NCBI RefSeq assembly: GCF_007994075.1
Contig: NZ_VIWU01000001.1
Span: 3,348,001 to 3,412,000 of the forward strand
Source: Pseudonocardia hierapolitana
Lineage (GTDB): Bacteria > Actinomycetota > Actinomycetes > Mycobacteriales > Pseudonocardiaceae
Direction: 5' to 3'
Length of the DNA stretch: 64,000 bases
Each line of letters opens with the position of its first letter. The first letter of the stretch is position 1. The notes below the pieces were generated by a model, which was given only the letters and a program-made list of their open reading frames with translations, ran no database searches and was not told where the DNA came from. Of this stretch, positions 17,366 to 25,465 are shown piece by piece. The position numbers and the translations under genes were made by a program.

Positions 17366-17662
17366 ATGATCCGAGACGAGGCGCGGGCGTGGTTGGTGGG
17401 GTTCCTCCTCGAGAAGGTCCGCGAGGACGCCTACCCCAGCACAACGCATCTCGATCTCATCGAGCAGTCGATCCCGCACTACATGATTCCCGAGTACCTA
17501 GAGGTGCTCATGGACAAGGTCGAGCAGGACCGCTTCCCGAGCGTCCCCATGCTGCGCCGCATACGGTCCGTGTCCGAGTGCCTGCCGCGCCACGACCACG
17601 ACAACCGTGCGCGTGAGGGGCAGGCGGAGGCACCGCGTGCTGCAGAAGAGGCGCCGGCGTGA
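17366..17662 (+). CDS. Hypothetical protein of actinobacterial type
   Basis: 98 residues. ARAWLVGFLLEKVREDAYPS and YLEVLMDKVEQDRFPSVPML look like two related helical halves with a repeated K-V-x2-D-x-(Y/F)-PS pattern (EKVREDAYPS and DKVEQDRFPS). The C-terminus is charged and likely disordered. ATG follows GGAGGGAGA. I do not recognise a function. It lies inside the interval bounded by the two tRNA-Ser copies, so it may be cargo of the element. Confidence 0.7.
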   Translation: MIRDEARAWLVGFLLEKVREDAYPSTTHLDLIEQSIPHYMIPEYLEVLMDKVEQDRFPSVPMLRRIRSVSECLPRHDHDNRAREGQAEAPRAAEEAPA

Positions 17663-17764
17663 CCGGCCGCCCGTCGCAGTTGGCGCCCATGGTCGCGCCC
17701 GCGCCGGCGCCGCCCCACCAAATTGACCCTTGACCTGGCAACCGCGACGAGCGGGGCAGCCAGC

Positions 17765-17784
17765 GCGTGGCAGAGCGGCCGAAT
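17765..17784 (+). repeat. Inverted fragment of the tRNA-Ser 5' half
   Basis: 20 bases (GCGTGGCAGAGCGGCCGAAT) are identical to the 5' acceptor and D-arm portion of the tRNA-Ser gene, but on the plus strand, so inverted relative to the intact gene at 17941-18028. It is too short to fold as a tRNA. It probably records a rearrangement at this integration site. Confidence 0.65.
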
Positions 17785-17940
17785 CGTGAGGAGTCCCCGG
17801 AGCGCAGCGAGGCGGCCCCGCAACGGCCAGCAAGAGCCGAAAGCGAGTGCACAACCGGTCCTCCTGGGCCGGCCCGGTGATCGGGAGCCGCGGCAGGCTC
17901 CACTACCGAGAGGGCTTCTGGGCAGGGCAAACACTCGGTC

Positions 17941-18028
17941 TGGCGGAAGCGGAGGGATTCGAACCCCCGGACGGTTGCCCGTCTCTCGCTTTCAAGGCGA
18001 GTGCATTCGGCCGCTCTGCCACGCTTCC
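17941..18028 (-). tRNA. tRNA-Ser (anticodon UGA)
   Basis: Folds as a class II tRNA: 5' acceptor GGAAGCG pairs with CGCTTCC, the anticodon loop reads CTTGAAA with anticodon TGA, there is a long variable arm, the T loop is GGTTCGAATCC and the CCA end is encoded. It reads UCA/UCG serine codons. Its 3' half is duplicated at 16753-16807, which marks it as an integration target. Confidence 0.95.
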
Positions 18029-18033
18029 GTCGA

Positions 18034-19179
18034 TCAGGGTAGCCGCAGATCCACCCATGTCGCGTGGTGGTCGGAGGCGTCGTTGAGGCGGGCGAGCGGG
18101 TCGGCGGCCACCGGCCAGAACACGCCGCTACCCCGCACCTCGAGCGGCCGGGACGGGAGGACGTAGTCGACGCGCAGATTGCCCGGGGTCGGGTCGGAGA
18201 AGTCGGCGGTGTCCAGGCGGGGGTCGCCGCGGTGGCCGGGGTTGGCCGCCTGCGCGGCTCCGTCGGATGAGGGCGCCGGGTCGATCACGCGGTGAGCGGT
18301 GAGGAGCTGGTCGGCCGCACCGGGGAGCGAGTCGCCGTCGAGCGGGTCGGAGTTCTGGTCGCCCATGATCACGAAATGCCCCCCGCCGCCGAGGCCGCCT
18401 CGACGGCCGGCGTCGTCGTAGAGCGCCTCGCCTGCCGCGCCCGGCTGGACGTACAGCCGCCAGAACGCGATCTCGTCGGCGTTGCGCAGGCCGTTGCGGT
18501 CCTCGGGGCCGTCGAACGTCGGTGGTGTCGGGTGGCTCGCGAGCACGTGCAGGGTGCGGTCGCCGATGCGGACGGGCACGTCCCAGTGCGACTTCGACGA
18601 CAGCGGGAGCACCGCCTGCTCCTCCGTCGCGTAGAAGTCGCCGGGCAGCCTGCTGCCGGGCAGGTCCTTCCACAGGAACCGCTGGAACGTGCGGACGGCG
18701 GCCGTGTCGATCGGGAACCGCGAGAGCACGAGCATCCCGTACTGCCCGGGGAACGCGCCGAAGCCGAGCGCGTCGTTCGGGCCGCCGACGCTGCCGTCGT
18801 CGTCGAGGTCGAACCCGCTCGGCACGCCCGTGTTGGACGGCGCGATGAACGCGTGCGGGTAGTCGACGGGTTCGGCGCCGTTCTGGCCGCGTTCGAGGTA
18901 GTTGTCGCGGAACAGGTCGACGGCGGCGGGGGCGTGGTCGAACTCGTTGATGAGCAGCACGTCCGGCCGCACCCGCTGCACCACCTCCGCCACCTCGCGG
19001 GCCTGCGGGTCGTCCGGGGTGGACAGGTCGGCAACGAGCTCGCCCTCGGCGGCCCGGTTGAGCGAGGCGTTGAACGTCGCCACGCGGAGGTCGGAGGGCG
19101 GGGCCGCGGCGGCCGGGGCGGCCACCAGGAACGGGGTGACGAGCGCGAGCGCGGCGGGGAGCACGCGGTGCAGCGGCAT
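18034..19179 (-). CDS. Secreted endonuclease/exonuclease/phosphatase-family protein
   Basis: 381 residues. Residues 1-26 are a Sec signal peptide (basic MPLHR, a hydrophobic LPAALALVTPFLVA core, then APAAAA). The mature part is an EEP-fold enzyme: LRVATFNASLNR at its start, VRPDVLLINEFDH with the catalytic Glu, FVIMGDQNSDP, and the closing DASDHHATWVDLRLP with the catalytic His. It is thought to act outside the cell on a phosphodiester or phosphoester. ATG at 19179 has GAGGGTGAC upstream. It is divergent from the zinc peptidase gene. Confidence 0.9.
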   Translation of the reverse strand: MPLHRVLPAALALVTPFLVAAPAAAAPPSDLRVATFNASLNRAAEGELVADLSTPDDPQAREVAEVVQRVRPDVLLINEFDHAPAAVDLFRDNYLERGQNGAEPVDYPHAFIAPSNTGVPSGFDLDDDGSVGGPNDALGFGAFPGQYGMLVLSRFPIDTAAVRTFQRFLWKDLPGSRLPGDFYATEEQAVLPLSSKSHWDVPVRIGDRTLHVLASHPTPPTFDGPEDRNGLRNADEIAFWRLYVQPGAAGEALYDDAGRRGGLGGGGHFVIMGDQNSDPLDGDSLPGAADQLLTAHRVIDPAPSSDGAAQAANPGHRGDPRLDTADFSDPTPGNLRVDYVLPSRPLEVRGSGVFWPVAADPLARLNDASDHHATWVDLRLP

Positions 19180-19252
19180 GGCGGTCACCCTCACAGGCGA
19201 GCGTGAACGAGCGGTGACGACGGATGTGGTGGGATCTGCGCGGGAGGGCAGC

Positions 19253-20185
19253 ATGCGGTTCGACGAGAACGCCCAGCTGGACACGTCTCAGATCGACGAC
19301 CTGCGCGGGAGCGGTGGTGGAGGCGGCGGGTTAGGCGGGCGCGTCGCGGTCGGCGGTGGCGGACTCGGCGTCGTCGGGCTGATCCTGTACTTCCTGCTCA
19401 GCCAGCTCGGCGGTGGTGGTGGCGTCGGGGTCGACCTGGGCGGGCTCGGCGGGCTGGAGCAGGGGCAGTCGGCCGACACGTCGCAGGCGGCCTCCAGCTG
19501 CCGCACCGGTGGGGAGGCCAACACGGAGCTGGACTGCGAGGTCGTCGCGGTCGTCAACTCCCTCGACGGGTACTGGAGCGACACCTTCGCCCGGTCCGGC
19601 ATGACCTACCAGCCGCCGCGCACCAACTTCTTCAGCGGTGGCGTGCGCACCGGCTGCGGCAGCGCGTCGTCGGCGGTCGGGCCGTTCTACTGCCCCGCCG
19701 ACCAGGAGGTCTACATCGACCTCTCCTTCTTCCAGGAGCTCGAGACGCGCTTCGGGGCCGAGGGCGGGCCGTTCGCGCGGGCGTACGTCATCGCCCACGA
19801 GTACGGGCACCACATCCAGGCGCTGCTCGGTACGAGCGAGCGCGTGCGGGCGGGCGAGACCGGTCCGACGTCCGGCTCGGTGCGGCTGGAGCTGCAGGCC
19901 GACTGCTACGCCGGGGTGTGGGCGAACCACGCCGAGTCGGTGCCGACCGCGTCCGGGGAGCCCCTGATCGTCGGCGTGACGCGCGACGACGTCGCGGCCG
20001 CGCTCGACACGGCGGCCCGGATCGGCGACGACTACATCCAGAGCCAGCTCGGCGGCGGCCGGGTGGACGAGAGCCAGTTCAGCCACGGCAGCTCGGAGCA
20101 GCGCGAACGCTGGTACACCACCGGGTACGAGACCGGGGACCCGGCGCGGTGCGACACCTTCTCCCGCGGGGTGGACCTCGGCTGA
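19253..20185 (+). CDS. Neutral zinc metallopeptidase (YpfJ family)
   Basis: 310 residues. The Gly-rich N-terminus (MRFDENAQLDTSQIDDLRGS) is followed by one membrane helix near residues 34-51. The HEYGH zinc motif is at residues 182-186 in AHEYGHHIQALLGTSERVR and is followed by LELQADCYAGVWANHAE. This is the standard layout of the YpfJ/KPN_02809 group, membrane-anchored with a probable extracytoplasmic catalytic domain. CGGGAGGG lies upstream of the ATG. Its stop directly abuts the convergent GNAT stop. Confidence 0.92.
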   Translation: MRFDENAQLDTSQIDDLRGSGGGGGGLGGRVAVGGGGLGVVGLILYFLLSQLGGGGGVGVDLGGLGGLEQGQSADTSQAASSCRTGGEANTELDCEVVAVVNSLDGYWSDTFARSGMTYQPPRTNFFSGGVRTGCGSASSAVGPFYCPADQEVYIDLSFFQELETRFGAEGGPFARAYVIAHEYGHHIQALLGTSERVRAGETGPTSGSVRLELQADCYAGVWANHAESVPTASGEPLIVGVTRDDVAAALDTAARIGDDYIQSQLGGGRVDESQFSHGSSEQRERWYTTGYETGDPARCDTFSRGVDLG

Positions 20186-20830
20186 TCAGTCCGCGCCGAG
20201 TACCGGGAGGCATCCGGCGACACCCTCGATCCGGAGCGTCCACTCCGGGCGCACGAAGTCCTCGGGCGTGAGCACCAGGCGCACGTCCTCCGCGGGCTCG
20301 CCGCGGCGGGCGACCCACATGGAGCCGTCGCGCCGGTAGCCGAGGCGCTCCGAGACCCGGTGCGACGCCGTGTTGTCGGTGAATGCCGCCGAGCGGGCGC
20401 GCACGGCGCCCAGGTGGTCGAACGCGAACGCGAGCACGGCCGCGCGCATCTCCGTGCCGTGACCACGGCCCTGGTGGCGCATCCCGATCCAGGAGCCGGT
20501 CTCGACCTCCCGGAGGATCCGGAAGTCGGCCCCGGACATCTCCTGCATGCCGATCATGCGGCCCTCGTAGCGCACCAGGAAGTTGATCGACCAGCGCTCC
20601 GGGGCGAGCCGGGAGCGCACGCCCCAGTAGTGCTGCAGCACGCGGCGGCCCAGGTCGCGCGGGTCGGCGTCGGTCCACGGGACGAGGAACGGCATCCAGT
20701 CCGGCGGGTGCACGCCGCGGTAGGCCTCGTCGACGAGCTCGAGCAGCCCGGCGTCGTCGTCCGGCCGCAGCTCCAGCCGTGGCGTGCGCAGCACGAGGTG
20801 ACGGAGGGGCCATGGCTCCGGGTGGTCCAT
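20186..20830 (-). CDS. GNAT-family N-acetyltransferase
   Basis: 214 residues of RimJ/RimL type: HLVLRTPRLELRPDDDAGLL at the N-terminus, then MIGMQEMSGADF, GSWIGMRHQGRGHGTEMRAA (acetyl-CoA pyrophosphate loop) and the ASHRVSERLGYRRDG segment. It acetylates an amino group, possibly a protein N-terminus or small molecule; the substrate is not identifiable. It is divergent from the quinone reductase gene and convergent with the zinc peptidase gene with no gap. Confidence 0.9.
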   Translation of the reverse strand: MDHPEPWPLRHLVLRTPRLELRPDDDAGLLELVDEAYRGVHPPDWMPFLVPWTDADPRDLGRRVLQHYWGVRSRLAPERWSINFLVRYEGRMIGMQEMSGADFRILREVETGSWIGMRHQGRGHGTEMRAAVLAFAFDHLGAVRARSAAFTDNTASHRVSERLGYRRDGSMWVARRGEPAEDVRLVLTPEDFVRPEWTLRIEGVAGCLPVLGAD

Positions 20831-20871
20831 GCCGACACCTTGCCGGAGCGGCACGGGAGCGCTCGACCGAA

Positions 20872-20877
20872 TAGCGT
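20872..20877 (+). promoter_or_regulatory. -10 box TAGCGT for the quinone reductase gene
   Basis: TAGCGT ends 7 nt before ATG 20885. Confidence 0.5.
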
Positions 20878-20884
20878 CTGCGGC

Positions 20885-21871
20885 ATGCATGCGATCACGG
20901 TGCGGGAGCCTGGTGGCCCGGAAGTGCTCGAGTGGACCGAGGTCGCGGATCCGGTGGCGGGTCCGGGCGAGGTTGTCCTCGACGTCGCGGCGAGCGCGGT
21001 CAACCGCGCCGACCTGCTGCAGCGGCAGGGCTTCTACCCGCCGCCGCCCGGGGCACCCGACATCATCGGGCTCGAGTGCTCCGGCCGGATCGCCGCGCTC
21101 GGTGACGGCGTCGAGGGCTGGCAGGTCGGCGACGAGGTGTGCGCGCTGCTCGCGGGCGGCGGGTACGCGGAGAAGGTGGCCGTGCCGGCGGCGCAGCTGC
21201 TGCCCGTCCCGGAGGGCGTCGACCTCGTGACGGCCGCCGGCCTGCCCGAGGTGGCGTGCACGGTGTGGTCGAACATCGTGGCCGCCGGGCGGCTCTCCGC
21301 CGGGGAGACGTTCCTCGTGCAGGGTGGGAGCAGCGGGATCGGCACCCACGCGATCCAGGTGGCCAAGGGGCTGGGGGCCCGGGTGGCCGCCACCGCCGGT
21401 GCCCCGGACCGCCTGGAGCGCTGCCGCGCGCTCGGCGCCGACATCGTGATCGACTACCACGACGACGTCCCCGCCCGGCTGAAGGAGGCCACCGACGGGC
21501 ACGGCGCCGACGTCATCCTCGACATCATGGGTGCGAAGGGCCTGGCCGCGAACATCGACGCGCTCGCGCCCGACGGCCGGCTGCTGATCATCGGCCTGCA
21601 GGGCGGGACGAAGGGCGAGATCGACCTCAACAAGCTGCTGCGCAAGCGCGGGAGCGTGACGGCCCTGCAGCTGCGCGGCCGCCCCCTGACCGGGCCGAGC
21701 GGCAAGGGCGCGATCGTCGCGGGCGTGCGCGAGCAGGTGTGGCCGATGATCGCCGACGGGAGGGTGCGGCCGATCGTGCACGGCACCGTCCCCCTGCCGG
21801 ATGCCGCCAAGGCACACGCGCAACTCGAGGCGGGCGGTGTGATCGGCAAGATCCTGCTGCCCCTGGCCTGA
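20885..21871 (+). CDS. NAD(P)H-quinone oxidoreductase (zinc-independent MDR family)
   Basis: 328 residues of the medium-chain dehydrogenase/reductase family, quinone reductase branch (PIG3-like). SAVNRADLLQRQGFYPPPPG is typical of this branch. The nucleotide-binding motif is VQGGSSGIGTHAIQVAKGLG near residue 145, and no structural zinc cysteines are seen. It reduces quinones or enones with NAD(P)H. It is followed 23 bases later by the bpa gene, which has its own -10 box. Confidence 0.92.
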   Translation: MHAITVREPGGPEVLEWTEVADPVAGPGEVVLDVAASAVNRADLLQRQGFYPPPPGAPDIIGLECSGRIAALGDGVEGWQVGDEVCALLAGGGYAEKVAVPAAQLLPVPEGVDLVTAAGLPEVACTVWSNIVAAGRLSAGETFLVQGGSSGIGTHAIQVAKGLGARVAATAGAPDRLERCRALGADIVIDYHDDVPARLKEATDGHGADVILDIMGAKGLAANIDALAPDGRLLIIGLQGGTKGEIDLNKLLRKRGSVTALQLRGRPLTGPSGKGAIVAGVREQVWPMIADGRVRPIVHGTVPLPDAAKAHAQLEAGGVIGKILLPLA

Positions 21872-21882
21872 CACAACCTCGC

Positions 21883-21888
21883 TACCGT
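21883..21888 (+). promoter_or_regulatory. -10 box TACCGT for bpa
   Basis: TACCGT ends 6 nt before the bpa GTG at 21895. Confidence 0.5.
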
Positions 21889-21894
21889 GGTGTG

Positions 21895-22449
21895 GTGAGC
21901 CAGCCAACGGAGCAGAACAACGGGGACAGCGGCGACCAGCAGGTCATGGTCATCGGCCCTGACGGGCGGCCGGTCGGCATGGCGCGGGTCCCCCAGTCCG
22001 GCGAGGACGCCGAGGAGCAGGGAGTCGGATCCATGGTCGAGCAACCGGCCAAGGTCATGCGGATCGGCACGATGATCAAGCAGTTGCTGGAGGAGGTGCG
22101 CGCCGCACCCCTCGACGAGGCCTCCCGCAACCGCCTCCGCGAGATCCACGAGAACTCGATAAAGGAGCTGGAGGACGGCCTCGCGCCCGAGCTGCGCGAG
22201 GAGCTGGAGCGGCTCAGCCTCCCCTTCACCGACGACTCCACGCCGTCGGACGCGGAGCTGCGTATCGCGCAGGCGCAGCTGGTCGGCTGGCTGGAGGGGC
22301 TGTTCCACGGCATCCAGACCGCGCTCTTCGCCCAGCAGATGGCCGCCCGCCAGCAGCTGGAGCAGATGCGCCGCGGCCTCCCGCCCGGCGCGGTGCCCCA
22401 GCCCGGCCAGGAGGGCCCGCTGGGCCGGGGAACGGGCCAGTACCTGTAG
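21895..22449 (+). CDS. bpa: Bacterial proteasome activator (Bpa/PafE)
   Basis: 184 residues. The ATP-independent activator forms a ring on the 20S proteasome. The C-terminus GQYL is the hydrophobic-Tyr-x motif that docks into the core particle. The central helices (VMRIGTMIKQLLEEVRAAPL, then REIHENSIKELEDGLAPEL and WLEGLFHGIQTALFAQQMAA) are diagnostic for the DUF2587 family. Placement before wzm-wzt-glfT1 matches the Rv3780-Rv3783 neighbourhood of M. tuberculosis. No proteasome subunit gene is in the window. Confidence 0.95.
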   Translation: MSQPTEQNNGDSGDQQVMVIGPDGRPVGMARVPQSGEDAEEQGVGSMVEQPAKVMRIGTMIKQLLEEVRAAPLDEASRNRLREIHENSIKELEDGLAPELREELERLSLPFTDDSTPSDAELRIAQAQLVGWLEGLFHGIQTALFAQQMAARQQLEQMRRGLPPGAVPQPGQEGPLGRGTGQYL

Positions 22450-22465
22450 CGCTCCCGACCTGCCG

Positions 22466-22520
22466 TGTCAGCAAAGCCACTTTCAGGGCGCCTGGCGTCC
22501 TGAAAGTGGCTTTGCTGACA
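22466..22520. terminator. Long perfect hairpin after bpa (shared palindrome family)
   Basis: 22-base perfect arms at 22466-22487 and 22499-22520, extended inward through a G-T pair and three more pairs. There is no T tract. The core CAGCAAAGCCACTTTC is nearly the same as the palindrome at 39395-39448, with compensated base changes. It separates bpa from wzm. Confidence 0.75.
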
Positions 22521-22582
22521 TCCCTCCGCGCCGTTCCGGCCGTCACAACCGCACCGCCCGGGACCGTCGCTCACCCCGCCGG

Positions 22583-22588
22583 TACCCT
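22583..22588 (+). promoter_or_regulatory. -10 box TACCCT for wzm
   Basis: TACCCT ends 6 nt before the GTG at 22595 that opens the galactan export operon. Confidence 0.5.
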
Positions 22589-22594
22589 CGCCTG

Positions 22595-23482
22595 GTGGCT
22601 CAGACCATGACCACCGGCGACGACCGGGCCGAGGGCGCCACCCCCGCCCGGCCCGTCGTGGTCGACGTCGCCGGCTCACGCACGTGGCGGCGGGCGTTCG
22701 GCGACCTGGCGCAGGGGTGGCAGCAGCGCCCCCTGTGGGGCTACCTGGGCTGGCAGGACATCAAGCAGCGCTACCGGCGCTCGGTGCTCGGGCCGCTGTG
22801 GGTCAGCATCAGCATGGCGGTCATCGCCACCGCGATGGGCATCCTCTACGGCGCGCTGTTCCAGATGGACCTCCCGACGTTCCTCCCGTACGTCGCCACG
22901 GGGCTCCTGATCTGGAACTTCGTGAACGGGTGCATCCTCGAGGGCAGCGAGGTGTTCATCGCCAACGAGGGGCTGATCAAGTTCCTGCCCGCACCGCTGT
23001 CCCTGCACGTGTACCGGCTGGTGTGGCGGCAGTCGCTGTTCTTCCTGCACAACGTGGTCGTGTGGGCCGTCCTCATGGTGATCTTCCCGCACCCGCTCGG
23101 CTGGTCGCTGCTGCTCGCGCTCCCCGCGTTCGCGCTCCTCGTGATCAACGGGGCCTGGATCGCCGTGCTCACCGGCATCGTCGCCACCCGGTTCCGCGAC
23201 ATCCCGCCGATCATCGCGAGCCTCACGCAGCTGCTGTTCTTCATGACACCGATCGTCTGGCAGTACGACACGCTGCTGCGGAACCCGGCGGTGGCCGAGC
23301 GGGCGCGCATCGCCGAGATCAACCCGGTGATGCACTTCGTGGAGATCCTGCGCCAGCCGATGCTGGGCCAGCCGATCGTCTGGCGGCACTGGTACGTCGT
23401 CGCCGTGATCACCGTCGTGGGGTGCGCCGCCGCACTCCTGTTCCTCCGCAACTACCGCTCCCGCGTGGCGTACTGGGTCTGA
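22595..23482 (+). CDS. wzm: ABC-2 type permease of the galactan exporter
   Basis: 295 residues with about six membrane helices after a 60-residue cytoplasmic N-terminus. WQDIKQRYRRSVLGPLWVSI is the conserved amphipathic entry motif of O-antigen/galactan ABC permeases. The ortholog (Rv3783, RfbD) moves polyprenyl-linked galactan across the cytoplasmic membrane with Wzt. GTG 22595 is supported by the -10 spacing; ATG 22607 is possible. wzt follows after 7 bases, and the galactosyltransferase glfT1 overlaps wzt, so export and early synthesis are co-expressed. Confidence 0.93.
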   Translation: MAQTMTTGDDRAEGATPARPVVVDVAGSRTWRRAFGDLAQGWQQRPLWGYLGWQDIKQRYRRSVLGPLWVSISMAVIATAMGILYGALFQMDLPTFLPYVATGLLIWNFVNGCILEGSEVFIANEGLIKFLPAPLSLHVYRLVWRQSLFFLHNVVVWAVLMVIFPHPLGWSLLLALPAFALLVINGAWIAVLTGIVATRFRDIPPIIASLTQLLFFMTPIVWQYDTLLRNPAVAERARIAEINPVMHFVEILRQPMLGQPIVWRHWYVVAVITVVGCAAALLFLRNYRSRVAYWV

Positions 23483-23489
23483 GGGGCGC

Positions 23490-24254
23490 ATGGTCAGCAT
23501 CGACATCGAGGGCGCCGCCGTCGATTTCCCGATCTTCGACGCGAAGTCGCGTTCGCTGAAGAAGGCCGTGCTCGGCCGCGCGGGCGGGCGCATCGGCACC
23601 GAGTCGAAGGTCCCGATCATCGAGGCGCTCCGCGACGTCACGGTGTCGCTGCGCCGCGGCGACCGGGTCGCGCTGGTGGGTCACAACGGCGCGGGCAAGT
23701 CCACGCTGCTGCGGCTGATGTCGGGCATCTACGAGCCCACCCGCGGACGCGCGAGCGTCGTCGGCAAGGTGGCGCCGGTGTTCGACCTGGCCGTGGGCAT
23801 GGACCCGGAGATCTCCGGCTTCGAGAACATCCTCATCCGCGGCCTCTTCCTCGGCATGACCCGCAAGCAGATGGAGCAGCGGGTCGACGACATCGCCGAG
23901 TTCACCGAGCTCGGTGACTACCTGTCGATGCCGCTGCGCACCTACTCCACGGGGATGCGGGTGCGTCTCGCGCTCGGCGTGGTCACCAGCATCGACCCGG
24001 AGATCCTGCTGCTCGACGAGGGCATCGGCGCGGTCGACGCCGAGTTCCTCGCCAAGGCCCGCGACCGGCTCAACGAGCTCGTGGAGCGGTCCGGCATCCT
24101 GGTGTTCGCCTCCCACTCCGACGAGTTCCTCGCCGACCTGTGCGACACCGCGATCTGGATGGACCAGGGCACCATCCGCGAGCACGGCCCGCTGCGCGAG
24201 GTGCTCCACCACTACAAGGGACGTGACGTGCTGGCCGAGATAGACGCCCGGTGA
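23490..24254 (+). CDS. wzt: ATP-binding subunit of the galactan exporter
   Basis: 254 residues. Walker A is GHNGAGKST, the signature motif is YSTGMRVRLALG and Walker B is ILLLDEGIGAVD, with the switch histidine in VFASHSDE. This is the short Wzt form without a carbohydrate-binding C-terminal domain, as in Rv3781 (RfbE). It powers the Wzm channel. Its stop overlaps the glfT1 GTG start by 4 bases. Confidence 0.94.
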   Translation: MVSIDIEGAAVDFPIFDAKSRSLKKAVLGRAGGRIGTESKVPIIEALRDVTVSLRRGDRVALVGHNGAGKSTLLRLMSGIYEPTRGRASVVGKVAPVFDLAVGMDPEISGFENILIRGLFLGMTRKQMEQRVDDIAEFTELGDYLSMPLRTYSTGMRVRLALGVVTSIDPEILLLDEGIGAVDAEFLAKARDRLNELVERSGILVFASHSDEFLADLCDTAIWMDQGTIREHGPLREVLHHYKGRDVLAEIDAR

Positions 24255-25177
24255 ATCGGGCCCCGCTTCCCGCTGGTTCTGTCGTCGCGGTGGTGGTCAC
24301 CCGCCACCGCACCGAGCTGCTCGCGGAGTCGCTGGCCGCGCTCGCGAAGCAGACCCACCCGATCGCTCACCTGATCGTCGTCGACAACGGCCCCGACCAG
24401 CCGGCTCAGGCGGTCGTCGAGAGCTGTGACCTGCCTGCCACCTGGATCCCGTCCTGGACGAACCTCGGTGGCGCAGGCGGATTCGCGCTCGGGATGCTGC
24501 ACGCGCTGGCCATGGGTGCCGACTGGATCTGGCTGGGTGACGACGACGGCTTGCCCGCCGACGAGGCCACCCTCTCCACGCTCATCGACCTCGCCGAGCG
24601 CCGCGGCCTCGCCGCCGTGTCCCCGACGGTGGCCGACAAGGACCGGCCCGACCGGCTCGCCTTCCCCGTCCGGCGCGGGCTCACCTGGCACCGTTCCCGC
24701 GCGGCGCTCGCCGCCGACGTCAAGCACGGCGCCGACGACGAGCTGCTGCCCGGGATCGCGGCTCTGATGAACGGGGCGCTGTTCCGGGCCTCCACGCTCG
24801 ACGTCGTCGGCGTGCCGGACCTGCGGCTGTTCGTGCGGGGCGACGAGGTGGAGGTGCACAGGAGACTCGTGCGCTCCGGCCTGCCGTTCGGCACCTCGCT
24901 GCGGGCGGCGTACCTGCACCCGGCGGGCTCCGACGACGACAAGCCGATGCTCGGCGGCCGCCTGCACGCCCGCGACCCCGACGACCCGGTCAAGCGCTAC
25001 TACACCTACCGCAACCGCGGCTTCCTGGTCTCCCAGCCGGGGATGCGCCGCGTCGGGGTGCTGGAGGTGCCCCGGTTCGCCTGGTACTTCCTGGTGACGA
25101 AGCGGAGCCCGCGCGAGTTCCTGCAGTGGGTGCGGCTGGTGCGCCAGGGCCGGTCGGAGCGCTTCCGCCGCCCTTGA
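24251..25177 (+). CDS. glfT1: Galactofuranosyltransferase GlfT1
   Basis: 308 residues, close to Rv3782 (about 304). GT2 fold: VVAVVVTRHRTELLAESLAA at the N-terminus, WTNLGGAGGFALGMLHAL, and the metal-binding WLGDDDGLPADE. Later motifs are LFVRGDEVEVHRRLVRSG and YYTYRNRGFL. It adds the first galactofuranose residues to the rhamnosyl-GlcNAc linker on decaprenyl phosphate, at the cytoplasmic membrane face. The start is the GTG overlapping the wzt stop. Its stop is directly followed by a minus-strand ArsR remnant. Confidence 0.92.
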   Translation: MNRAPLPAGSVVAVVVTRHRTELLAESLAALAKQTHPIAHLIVVDNGPDQPAQAVVESCDLPATWIPSWTNLGGAGGFALGMLHALAMGADWIWLGDDDGLPADEATLSTLIDLAERRGLAAVSPTVADKDRPDRLAFPVRRGLTWHRSRAALAADVKHGADDELLPGIAALMNGALFRASTLDVVGVPDLRLFVRGDEVEVHRRLVRSGLPFGTSLRAAYLHPAGSDDDKPMLGGRLHARDPDDPVKRYYTYRNRGFLVSQPGMRRVGVLEVPRFAWYFLVTKRSPREFLQWVRLVRQGRSERFRRP

Positions 25178-25465
25178 TCAGGTCGGCGTCGGCAGCCAGG
25201 CCTCGACGCGCTGGTCGTAGTCGGGAGACGCGCAGACCCCGTAGCGCATCCGCGGCCAGCAAGCGGTCCCGCAGCTCGACTCCGCGCCGGCCCGCGAGAT
25301 GGTCATAGCAGGTCCGGGCCTCGGTGAGGGTCCTGGCCGCACGATCGGAGCGCAGCGAACGCACCGGCGTCGCCGGTGCCAGCTGCGCCATCGCCTCGAG
25401 AACAGCGGCCACCTGCGGCCCCGCCAGCCGGGAATGCTCCTCGGCGGGAGCACTCGAGGTGACGC
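25178..25465 (-). pseudogene. ArsR-family regulator C-terminal remnant
   Basis: The frame starting near 25465 reads EEHSRLAGPQVAAVLEAMAQ, then PVRSLRSDRAARTLTEARTC and YDHLAGRRGVELRDRLLA, which is the C-terminal half seen in many actinobacterial ArsR regulators. The N-terminal winged HTH is missing, and near 25235-25250 the sense passes to another frame (VCASPDYDQRVEAWLPTPT) that stops at 25178-25180. A truncation plus a frameshift make it non-functional. It lies at the tail of the GtrA operon, convergent with glfT1. Confidence 0.65.

Noticed and set aside
18064..19206. 304-residue plus-strand frame opposite the EEP-family gene
   Set aside because: Val/Arg/Gly-rich antisense shadow; the minus strand has a signal peptide and catalytic motifs.
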